Positions 1 to 10,662 of a stretch of DNA of 64,000 nucleotides are shown in pieces. The notes under the pieces were generated by a model. The model was not told the DNA's origin and made no database searches. It saw only the letters and a list, made by a program, of their open reading frames with translations. The stretch is from Sabellastarte sp. h YS-2021 (taxonomy: Eukaryota > Annelida > Polychaeta > Sabellida > Sabellidae), in NCBI GenBank assembly GCA_964017235.1, contig OZ024928.1, forward strand, positions 2,914,001 to 2,978,000, in the 5' to 3' direction. The position numbers and the translations under genes were made by a program. How positions within the stretch are numbered: position 1 is the stretch's first letter; every line of letters begins with the position of its first letter.

Positions 1-59
1 GATGTCCTATGCATGAGGGACACCTTCTCACAAGCAGATTCTCCGAAGGTTATATGGGG

Positions 60-1560
60 GAGGGCTGTCATGCCATCTTTCCATCATCTTTTCTGTCAAT
101 ATACCTATCAAGACACCCTGCAAACTCAATCGGGTTAATATACAGAAAATTCACCAGATAAATATTTCTGACTTCAGAGAGGATATCCTGAATTCTGATC
201 TAACCAAGCATCCTCAGTTTACTTGGTCACCAGTATTTTAATACTTAATATTTTGAGCACCATTGCACCCTGACAAAGGCTTTATGAATATACATATCCT
301 CTTAGCAAAGTGTCTTAAGCAGAAGTATGTGCGAGTATGGTGTGGGGACAAATCCACATTTAACTGGGACAGATATCAAACTGCTGTAAATCACTACAGT
401 TTTCAGTCAAGACGCAGGCACAATTATACAGTCATTGCTGAAAACAATGACTGTATAATACAAAGGCTCTAAGGAATACATTCAAAAGAATCCTGCATAC
501 ATCCTCAACCATTATTTTACCTGATCAGCCCCACTGATTTAGTCAATACCTGTGGACATTTTTTCAGCAACAAAATTATGGAAATGAGAGTTGCACTAAA
601 GTCGTCAGTAGCAGTCTCTGTTATACTAGACCAAGAAGCAACAACAGCACCCTATCCTCTTCTGAGCCAGTATCTTAGGATGACGTCCTCAAAATTCTGA
701 AATCTTCTCCAACCAAATCATGTGATCTGGACCCTATACCAAATTTGCTAGTTAAAGAGTGTGCAGACATCCTAGTCACTCCAATAACCAATATCGTAAA
801 GTACTCTCCAAAGAAATGAGTTTCCCAAACTGCTTGAAAACTGCGTATGTCACCATCCTTCTGAAGAAACCAAGGCAGAAATCAACTGAAAAATTACAAA
901 CTTGTGTCATACCCAAACTGATTCAAAAAGTAGTGGCTATACAGTTAAATAATAACATTCATACGGAGGGGTTCTCCAATGTCAAACAGTCTGCTTACAG
1001 GAGATTGCATTCTACAGAAGCTGCATTCCTTCAAAATCTAGAATGACATTGCTGCATCGATTGAGGTGGATCAAGTCCTATCTTACAAAACTGCAAGCAG
1101 GAGGTCATACTGGGTATTTCAGGGTTCTGTCCTGGGGCCCCTACTTTTACCCTTTACACCACCCTCCTCAGTAACATAATTTCAAGTTTTAAAGTCACCC
1201 GCCATCTGTATGCTGATGACACCCAAATATATCTAGCACTTGACCAAGGAACTTTGATTCCAGCTTTGCTGAGCTTACTAGGTCCCTTACTCGTGTTCAA
1301 AAGTGGATGAATGGTGTAAAATTGAAACTTTACCCACAGAGTTCATTATCATTGGTGATAAATGTGCAGAGAGTCCCTCATGCAAAATTTCTCTGCCAGC
1401 TTCTTGGAAATTACATCTTCCCCTACCAATGAAGATAAAAACCTAGGTGCAACTTTTGACTCTGGAAACACTTTTGCCAGTAACATATCCAAGTTTTGCT
1501 ATGCCTGTTACTATCTTCTCAAAGACCTAACGTGCATCTGGAAATTCTTCAGTGTATAGA
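60..1560 (+). mobile_element. LINE ORF2 remnant (Jockey/CR1-type reverse transcriptase), decayed
   Basis: Translation in shifting plus-strand frames gives the order expected of a Jockey/CR1-group ORF2. First comes the linker between endonuclease and RT. A segment like KSCDLDPIPNLLVKECADIL follows near 705-770, then a stretch ending QSAYRRLHSTEA near 985-1020. The polymerase box LYADDTQIYLAL lies near 1208-1240. A tail resembling the LGATFDSG box lies near 1445. Stops and frameshifts are many, so it is an old dead copy. The 5' part probably extends left of the window. It is more diverged than the copy at 44.95-46.26 kb. Confidence 0.75.
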
Positions 1561-2049
1561 CTGCCGGTAGTAACAGCCTTTTTCTGGCGTTTACATTATT
1601 TCACTTTATTTTATCACCATGTAGTTGCAAAGTGGGAATAATGTAAATGTAGTCTGTGTCTTATGTTATGATATGACCAATATATATATATGTGTGTACT
1701 AACAGTGCACACAACCAAATTATCCAGACTGTAATGTTAACACTTTCCTGGATTATAATCTATATACCTGATAGAATTACACTGAAAATACTACTTCTAA
1801 AGTTTAGGAAAACAGTATTTAGAGTATTTGGAAAGTTGGAGGGAAACAGTTACTGCAGAGTTTTGGACCTTTTGGCCGTGGATGCAATCTATCTCCTTTT
1901 TTACCAGTCAAAATACAGCAATGTTTTACATTTAAGAAAGTAAAAATATTAGTAAGTTTTTAAATAATGTGGCACGAGTATACATTATTATTAGATAACA
2001 AGGACCACTAGATAAGAGTACCATCAGTTAACATGGAGCAACATATGTT

Positions 2050-2199
2050 CCTCCACTTTTGAGACAGAGACAGAATCATGTTCTTTTCACAGCTTGCCAT
2101 GTGTTCATACATTTTAAAGTGTCTTCCTGTTTCACCAAAGTATTGTTTACCAAACTGTACGCAATTATTATGGTAAATGATATTTTGAATTTCATATAT
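2050..2199 (-). pseudogene. GIY-YIG nuclease-like remnant, possibly Penelope-like element
   Basis: One minus-strand frame reads IYEIQN, then C-V-x-F-GKQYFGETGR, HFKMYEH and MASCEKN. The YFGETGR block followed by EH is the pattern of GIY-YIG domains found in Penelope-like retroelements and some host nucleases. No complete reverse transcriptase was recognised upstream; a 66-codon minus-strand frame at 2912-3112 could belong to the same element but matches nothing I know. The domain match is visible; the Penelope assignment is inference. Confidence 0.45.
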
Positions 2200-3112
2200 G
2201 TGCTTTTAATCGATAAGTGGCCCAGATTGTAACACTCGTTCAAGCTCATTTGCAGTTTCAGTCATGTTCCCATTAAATATGGAGTTTTCAATATGAACAT
2301 TTCCCGAGTTAAATCAACTAAACCATATTAGGCTTCTTCTTTCAGGCTGCCTTTATCTACTTTCTAATATTGTGACAGTTTAAAACTAGCTAGTTGTGCT
2401 GTAGAGTACACTGTTTTGATAATATGTGGTTAGTTTACTAGCTTTATCTTTGATGGCTCGATCAAGAATGCACTTTCTTGACAGTCTCTGGTATTTACCC
2501 TTTGAATTACTTCTTCCTGCATTTTCTGGTTCTGCACTGATGTTAGGGTAGGACACAGGTGGGACTCTGTAGTTTATTGTATTGCATTAGTTTTCTGTTT
2601 TTATATCTAGGACGTTTATGCTTTCTTTACACTATTCTGGTGGAAACAGTTAAATATTTTTTTCTTTAGGTTTTACTCAACTTTGTCAAAATGTTTCCCA
2701 CCATGAGTCACTGTTAAATTACAGCATTACTAAATTGTTTCCATATATGAAGTTTGATTAGTTAATATTATGAAGTTTTGTTTTGAATTTATGGATCAAA
2801 ATGTTTTAACAATAACAGATAGTATTGTGCCCAATCCACCTCTTTCTGAAGACATTGCTTTATCTAATTCAAAGTTTGATATTTTAGAATGATCCTATTT
2901 TATCAGGTCACCTACTGCTGATTTGAAATATGTGCATAATGATCAAGTTTTGCCAACAAGTTTTCTCCTGGGAAAGGTTCTAACTTCTTATTTTCCTTAT
3001 AACAACCTAAAACGGTCTTTCCTTTCAAGAATTTTCTCATCACATTAACCTTAATATGAAAGTTTATAGCTTTTGAAATTATTTCTTCCTTTCTGTTTTT
3101 AAGACTTTGCAA

Positions 3113-4435
3113 CCTGCCTAGCTAATTGTATATCTCTTACTTGTTTCTGTTTGTTTCAGTCATAAAAATTCAAACAATTTGCGCAGTGTGTTTTCGGAAA
3201 AGAGAGTGCAGACATATTTCAAATTTTAGAAAACGGCTGCTTTGTTTTCTACATCAATGTACATATTGATTTTTAGCACAAAAATATCTGTTGAAAAATA
3301 TCTCTCACGACAATACATCTTTGCAAGCTTCAACTCTTTAGAAAAGAAAAGCTTTTGTAAAACATTGAAAAGCCACACGTAATTTATATGACTAAATATA
3401 GCACATTATTTATCCACATGTGTCTGCACAATAAGGCAAAGCAAAAGCAGATCACACAATTGAAAACTGTTACATTCATTACAAATACATCTAATTTGCC
3501 TTTCAATGTTGGTTCATGTAATACAACAAAAGGAGCTAAACATCAACTCTCACCTGAATGATTGATTCTAGCTTCTTTAAAGGTTACAGGTTTTCTGTTT
3601 TTGTTGTAAAACTAAGTCTAACTTTCAAACATAACATTTAAACCATTCATCATTTATAATATCTAACAAAATTGAATATGTTAGTCTTATCTTCAAAGGT
3701 ATATCATATGTAATTACTGAGAATATATTAAGTGCTTTGTGTGAGACAAAACCAAAGCCTACTTTGTTCTACTTTGTTCAGCCCTATGTGGGAAACGGAA
3801 TGTTATATTTTGGCATGCAGATTTCCAGTGGTTAGTTTGTTGACTCTCAACTGTTTCAATGGCACTACTTCTATTTGCCACTAAAATGTCTGTTGGAATA
3901 TGGTAGAGCGTAAAGTACAACACAAAAGTCAACAGATAACAGTTTTGTATCTTAGTTCACCAAAAAATAGTAGGTTCCTTTATCTAAGCTGATGGAAACA
4001 TGTTTTGGAGAGACTGTAAATAAGATTTATTCAAACATAAGACAAAAGTTTTACATCCATTTGAAAAAAAATAATGTCATGTTTTTTGTTTAGCTACACC
4101 TTAGAGTCTATCAATTGATGAACATTAACCTCATAACAGTCCATATTAGATTAGATTTTACCGACAAGCCATAAACAGAAACCGAAAAGGTGGGTACACA
4201 ACAGACTACAAGTGTAGGAAAATTCAGATTCAGGTTTACCACCTAAGCCTTGTCTGCTGATGAAATCTGTCTGTATAAAACAACTTGGTTTGCAAAATGC
4301 ATCATTTGAAATCTGGTATCTGATGGATCTGACAGCATTTCAAGAATATGAGTTTTTTTTCAATTTTCTAGGGCAATACTAAGTGAAACTGGCTGACGTA
4401 TTTTAGGATTTCATCTTTTTTACAAAACACTGCAA
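3113..4435. other. no gene recognised
   Basis: AT-rich sequence with frequent stops in all frames and no recognisable coding block, tRNA or repeat unit. The left terminal repeat of the neighbouring Harbinger element was looked for here and not found. Confidence 0.5.
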
Positions 4436-5640
4436 ATGGGTCCTAAGAAGGGCAGAAGAGTGAGGAAGATAGAAGTTCCCACTGACAATGTTCCTGAAAT
4501 TGAGCTATGGGACACTGCAGCAAATACTCAGCAGAGGACAGACGAACGAGAGGAAGGCAAGAGAATAGTAGGAAGAGGCCCAGAGACAGAGGAAGGAAGA
4601 GGCTAGGAGGGAGGAGTCAAGAACAGAGGAAACACTCGCAAGAGGAGGGAGTTGCAGAAAAAAGGTCCAGGACAGAGATAAGAAACAAAGGCTGGAAGAG
4701 GGGCAGCATCATAACAGTCATGATACAAGAAGGGACACATCAGCAACATATTTTGCACGGACTCAAATTAGGAGGCTATATATAGTTGACTTTGTGAAAG
4801 ACCACAAGGAGTTGTCCAACAAAACTAATAAACATTTCAAGGACAAAGCAAGGAAGGAGTGTCTCTGAGAGAGGTTCGCAAACAGTTGCAAGCTGTTTGT
4901 CAAGGCTTGCAACACCTGGTTTGAGCCGCAAAGAACCCAGTACAGCAAACTTATGCAAAGTTTGGACAGGCCCTGAAGAAATAACAGAATATCAAAACTG
5001 GATACAGGATAAATTTGGATTCCTGAGCTTGCATATTAGATTCAGCATGTCGTCAGGTTTCAAGTCCCAGGCCCAAAGAGCCAGTGCTTTAGCTGCTTCA
5101 GGACATGAAATCTCCAGTGCTTCAACCAACACAGACAGTATGGATATCAGCATGCAGTCAACAGACACCATGTTACAGCCTCAACAAGTCACCAGCCCAG
5201 CCATAGCTTGAAGGCGTTCTTCAGGTAGGTGATGGTCCAGTTCACACAGGTGAGAACCATGCTCACATCATTCCTTGGGCAGAAGCAGGAGACATCACAT
5301 ACAGCCTTCTGCAACTATCTAGTATTGAAGGTGGTGGGATTAGAAGAGGAAGACTTCCATATAGTTAGAGATAAGGCTGTAACGCTTCTTAGCAACATTT
5401 AAAGCTGGGCAGAAGAACACAGTCATTAGCCACAACAGCCACAGACACTTTCACGCAGGCCAAGTGAAACGTCAACATATGTGCCAAAGACATTTCAACA
5501 GCAACAACAGCCTGCACCAGCTGCAAGGGAATACGTCTTAACCATCCCAGAGACTCAGATGTCTACAAGCCAGGTCATCCAACCCGCTCAACAGAGCAAA
5601 GTGGAAACCAAAGGACAGCAGCCGCAATCCAGATAGCAGC
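4436..5640 (+). pseudogene. MADF-like DNA-binding protein of the Harbinger element, broken
   Basis: The frame opens at 4436 with MGPKKGRRVRKIEVP and soon shifts into a low-complexity Arg/Glu-rich stretch. The recognisable core at about 4785-4975 reads VDFVKDHKEL, NKHFKDKARKE, ANSCKLSVKAC and TWFEPQRTQYSKL, matching the MADF/Myb-SANT type found beside Harbinger transposases. A Gln-rich tail follows near 5500-5640. In this family the partner binds DNA and carries the transposase to the nucleus. Several frame changes are needed to follow it, so it is a pseudogene. Confidence 0.6.
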
Positions 5641-6289
5641 TGACTTTCTTCTTGGTTGTTGATGACCAACAGGCTGGACCTTCAAGACCACTTACCATCA
5701 TATTGACTCTGATGAAGCACTTCCAACCTATATGAAACACATTTCAATTTTTTTAAATTCTTAAAATATCTTGAAAATTAAAAAAGCATACAAATAAAAT
5801 AAGCAAAAAAAAAAAACATTTTAAAAATTGGGGCAAAAAATAGAGCAAACGCAGTGAAATTTTGGCCTTTCCCAAAAATTAAATCTTAGACTTTTGAGAT
5901 ACTTTCACACTTAAGGAAAGTATTTTGACCTATGGTTTTGACCTTGTGACCTTTTACTCTTTCAGAAACTTTTAGTTTCCCCTAAGAATTAAATGATTTG
6001 GAACTTTCCAATATCTTGCAAATTTGCAAGAAAATAGTTTTGAAAAATAATTTTAAGGTTTACAAATTTCCATGACTTGGTTTCAATGTTTTAAACAGGG
6101 GACTTGTAATTTAGTTTGAAAAATTTTGGAAACCTGTTGGGAATGGATTGGATTATGTTTGGAAATTGGTTGGAATTGTGAGCAACACTAGTCTTAGATA
6201 AAAGTTCTTGGAATAATTAGTTAGTCCTGAAAAGGACTGGTAGTAGTCCTGAAAAGGACTCATAGATGCCAGCTTCTGCCCTCAGGGTT

Positions 6290-7480
6290 GTTGTTTGACA
6301 CATCTCAGATCCTGTCCTCTTGCTCAGCCAATGCCCCCACGTGACTGAAGTAGTCTTTCAGTAGTTCTTGTTGATGTTTGGCCTCCCTTAAAGGATTCCT
6401 GCAGTAGTCATTAGGCACAAACACCACCTGTTCATTTTGTAGGACTGCTACATCATTTGCTGGGGTTGGTGCCCTGTTTGCCCGTCCCTGGTGTGTCCTC
6501 AGCATGTTGTGTAACACCACACATAAACACAATGTCTCTGACAACATTCGGCCTTTGCTCCATGGTGTTCTGTACCCTAAACCAGCTCACTAAGATTCTA
6601 ATCCTGTAGTCAGTTATTCTTTCTTCCCTTGTGGATGTCTTTGGCTGCAGGGTTTTTTCATCCATGGCACCAAGGCAAAGGCATCATCACCCAGAATTCT
6701 GGACCCTCCTTCCCTCAGTGGTTCAGGTGCTGGAAGACCCAAGCTGCCATCCTAGATCTTGTCCCCAAAATCGCTTCTGTTGAAAATCTGTGCATTTGAG
6801 CAAGAACCACTTGGCCCACAGTCTGTCCACAGGAATATGTATTCTGCATCTACCAGGGCAAGGGGAACCATTGAAAAGAAGCCCTTGTGGTGGTAATAGT
6901 TGCCACTGCCTAATTTCTTTAGCTTCTTTATGGCAATATGCTTCCTGTTTTGAGCCCTAACAGTGGGTAGTACATTCCATATGGTTCTGACCTTCTCCTC
7001 CACCCTTTTCCACTCCTCAGGGCTAGTTGGGCACTGCACATATTTTCTTGAAATTTAGCAAGGATGGTTCAGCAGACCTGAGGAAATGCATTTGTAGATG
7101 GCGGTGTGGCCAAGCAACCAGTGACACTGCAAGGAGGTGTAGGTCTCTCCAGTGGCCAGGTGTCTCAGCGTTATTGCCAGTTTCAGTCCAACTTCTAATG
7201 TCTTCCTGAAATTGGTGACTGACTTCTTGATGCGGTTGTGTATGCATTTTTTGATGAGGTAAAAAAATGCAGGGGATGTCCGGGCAAAATTCTGGTATCT
7301 TGGGATGTCTGTGTATATGATATTGGCCAGGTAGTTGCTGTAGCATTGTTTTTCTTGTCATTGAAGGATCCAGGGCCTGACTAATGTGTTTGGTGGTTTT
7401 CTTCTTCTCCTGGGGGCTGGCTGTGGATGTGGCTGTTGTGCTGGCTGAAGGGCAGGTACAGGTACAAATCTAGATAAAAA
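6290..7480 (-). pseudogene. PIF/Harbinger DDE transposase, broken
   Basis: Minus-strand frames give, in order: VGLKLAITLRHLATGETYTS (near 7190), CPTSPEEW, KHIAIKKLKKLGSGNYYHHK (about 6900-6960), GFFSMVPLALVDAEYIFLW with the second catalytic Asp, NAQIFNRSDFGDKI, and a C-terminal CVVLHNML box near 6510. The first acidic motif, normally DGKHI, reads NRKHI here, so that catalytic Asp is lost. With frameshifts between blocks this copy cannot make an active enzyme. Confidence 0.8.
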
Positions 7481-7924
7481 TTAAAATATTAAACTAAAAA
7501 AAAACAGAAGTACCTTTACCTTTTATCAAAAATCTCATATGTAGCTGGCATGTTTGCAGTGACAAATGATGTTTGTTGTTTACATAATGTGGTTTGACCT
7601 CGACTCTGGATCCTGACTCCAGATTTTAATCAGTGCAGTCGTGGTGAATCTGGAAAATGCTCCAGTCCTATCGGTTTGTCAATACGTCTTGTCAGGGCTT
7701 GCTACAGCTCGGTTAGGGGTTTACTGCTTGTCCTGTTACTTTTCTGTCTTGTCGTGAAAATAATCATCCCAAACCCAAGTCACGTTGGGATCTTTATCCA
7801 GACAAGCTGGTATATACTACAGCCTGTCAGGGAGATGTAACTATCCCCAATTCCTGACTTTTGCAACCAACCCTAGAGTCATAGAGTCGGTTGTAGGGTC
7901 AGCTCCAGTGGAACACAACCATAA

Positions 7925-9960
7925 AGGTTAGAAAATAGTTAGATGAAATGATGATGAAAATGAAGTCTTAAAAATAGAAACTAGAAGACTATTTAACATC
8001 ACATGTTTTATATATCATAAAACAAGAAAAATAAAGGTAAAGAAGTCAATCGCTTTAAGACTCATATAACAAAACTAAAAATTGTGATTACATCTTTTAT
8101 CAAACTGAAGTATGACTCTTTGGAATATACAGCATGTATTCAACATGTGGCTTCTAAATCAAATAAATAGTTCGGGTGTATGTTTGGACTTATTTTTTGT
8201 AAATAATTACCAACCTCTATACTTTTCTCAAAATAAAGGAAAACAAACAGAATACACAATCAAGTGGTTATTTGTCATATTTTTATAGACTTTGAAGAGT
8301 TGACAAAGCAAATTCCCTGTTGATACATAACCCATTGAAAGGATAACAAGAACAGCAGATTTCAAGAATTTCAAAAAAGCATTATCGCACAAGTTTATTC
8401 CTAACACCTAGCATTCCTAACATGAAAAGGTATCCAATTTATCTTTTGCTGCAGAAAATTCACCTTACTAATAATGCAAAGTATTTATGCACAGTGCGAA
8501 AAAGTTGTTTCCATCTTATGTGCAATATGCCAGGTTTGAAAGTAAATGTGATAATTAGTAAAGAAATGGTATTTTTTGTACATTTTCAACTTAAGAAACC
8601 CAGAATAAACAAACATATGTGTAACTATATATTGATCCAAGTTATATATTCTAAATATCATGTATACCTTAGTGACAATCCAGTAGATAATATATTGTTT
8701 ACTGTTGGACAATAATATAACACAAATTAAGATTCGTGTTGCGTGGGTCTGTACCAGAAATGTTATGTTTTTCATTTTTAGTGATATATTTGGGCATATG
8801 TCTAAAATGAGGGGTGTTGTACGTTCATTATCCACCATTTTGGTATTAATAATAAGTATATAAGTGAATATTTAATGAATATAAAAAAGACTTTGATACA
8901 GTGACATGAGTGAATGTAAAAATTAAACTTGATATTACTCCTCCATTTCTTTCATGGATTTTAATGCAACAAAAATGAGTATTAGCTGTGTAGAAATACC
9001 TTTCTAATGATGTATTTTGTAGGTAACACAGTGATTGAAATTGTAAAGAAAATTGGTACCTTTTGACATATGTTACATTAATTAGTAAGCTAAGCCCACA
9101 ACTACAAAAATGTTACCCATAATGTAAGTCCCTCTATTTAAGTTAAATGCAGCATGTACCAAATATTTAAAATATAAACAAGTTGCTCGTATCTAAATTT
9201 CAGAAGCAAATAAAGTTGTACAATTATATAAAATAAAGTTTTGTAAAACTGGGCAGTAGTGACAGAAAATATGTATATTTAACACTTATTTATGTAAGAA
9301 TGTAATAACAAGAGAATATATAAGGTAGCATAATTCTGACAGAATATATACAAAAGATATTCTATGAATATTCCATTCCTTAAATACAACCATCTCATAT
9401 TTTACAGTTGTTTACTAAGTCATAACACACGAGAGCCTCTGGGCATAGTGGATAAAATATTATCCCTTTCTGGGAAATAGTCTATTGGCAGTAAGCACAC
9501 ATATTCTATTTCAAAATTGCAAAATGTACATATTTTTCAACTTTACGTTACCTCCACTGATTGTTAAGGTGGGGTTTATCACCAATTAACAAATGGGATT
9601 GATTGTTCTTGGACAAATACTTTTCAGGCCAAAACCAAGCATAGGCATTCACTGAAAACGATTCATTTGACAGAAGATATGATTATTTATGTCCTGTGCT
9701 GAAGTGTGAATGCATGCAAGTCTTACTAATATTACTGTAAAATATCTGACTGAAACAGCTTTTAATTATCCACCTAAAGATAATTATTATTTTGTATAGT
9801 TATGTTTTGCTATGTATTTAAAAAGTATCAAATTAATTTTGTTATAAACAAAAGCTTTGACATGTACAGTCACATACAATGTTCTGTGTATCACATATAA
9901 TTGATAAAATTGATTATCAAACAATAGACAACTATTTTGATCAGTCAGGGTCTTAAAAAG
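7925..9960. other. AT-rich intergenic sequence, no gene recognised
   Basis: Contains overlapping reading frames on both strands at 8422-8838 that have no recognisable domain and look like chance opens in AT-rich DNA. No repeat family from elsewhere in the window was matched with confidence. Confidence 0.4.
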
Positions 9961-10051
9961 CCATGTCACGTGATGAGTCACGTGGTTATGAAAAGCATGA
10001 TATCAGGTGACCTGATAAGGACAACATCATTAACAGAAACACTTTTCCAAG
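9961..10051 (+). promoter_or_regulatory. probable promoter and 5' UTR exon of the secreted-peptide gene, with paired CACGTG boxes
   Basis: Two perfect CACGTG E-boxes lie at 9967-9972 and 9979-9984, spaced 12 bp start to start, about one helical turn. Both are embedded as GTCACGTG. A 17-bp near-palindrome (TATCAGGTGACCTGATA) follows at about 10000-10016. A strong donor, CCAAG|GTATGT, ends at 10051. The coding exon at 10663 begins with ATG right after an acceptor, so an upstream non-coding exon is required and this is the best candidate. GTCACGTG is the type of site bound by MITF/TFE or USF/MYC bHLH factors; which one acts here is unknown. The transcription start is not determined. Confidence 0.45.
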
Positions 10052-10662
10052 GTATGTACCATTATGTTGCAAATTGTAAATCACAAATTGTAATTTAAGT
10101 TTTAACTGATAATTTTGTAAAGTTTAAGTGTTTGAATATACTACTTTTTCAAATTACTATTGCAATTTTTCTATTTCAGAAAACTTTTAAACCAATGAAC
10201 ACCTATTACCTATTTTAGTCAATGTGATGTAAACATGTCAAATATATATAAGTTAGCAAACAAACAGTTATCCAACATTGCTATTTGGTAAACAATATTT
10301 TGTATTTCGGTTGTTATGTCATTAGTAAAAGAGCTATAATCGCATACAAGATAGTCTAGGTTTTGAATTCATGCCAGTCTAGTTACTAACATTGCAATTG
10401 TTTACTATTTTTTTTGTTGTTTTAACTTCTCTTCTTTTATGTGACATATACCAGGATACTGACATATAAACAAACACAAATCATATATGTTTACATAAAA
10501 CATTGTTTTTAACCAGAGTGTCAGCATATCATGACCTCTTTAACTGTCAGATTAAATGGTTCTCATTATACACAGCAGTGAAAACTAGACAATTGTTGAA
10601 AAACATTATTACATGGAAGCTATGAAACTATCATTGTATTCACTTTTTAAATTTCCTTTTAG

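Larger units (their letters stand above)
4436..7921. mobile_element. PIF/Harbinger DNA transposon, two convergent genes, left end not found
   Basis: The element has the two-gene layout of PIF/Harbinger: a plus-strand DNA-binding gene at 4436-5640 and a minus-strand DDE transposase at about 6290-7480. Its right end (from CAGCTCCAGTGGAACA at 7901) matches the right end of the smaller relative at 39483-41115 and is followed by TAA, which fits the TWA target preference. The left terminal repeat was not found, so the 5' side may be truncated or badly diverged. Both genes are broken. Confidence 0.7.

Noticed and set aside
8422-8838. Overlapping 97- and 117-codon frames on opposite strands
   Set aside because: No domain, no splice or start context, AT-rich composition; best seen as chance.
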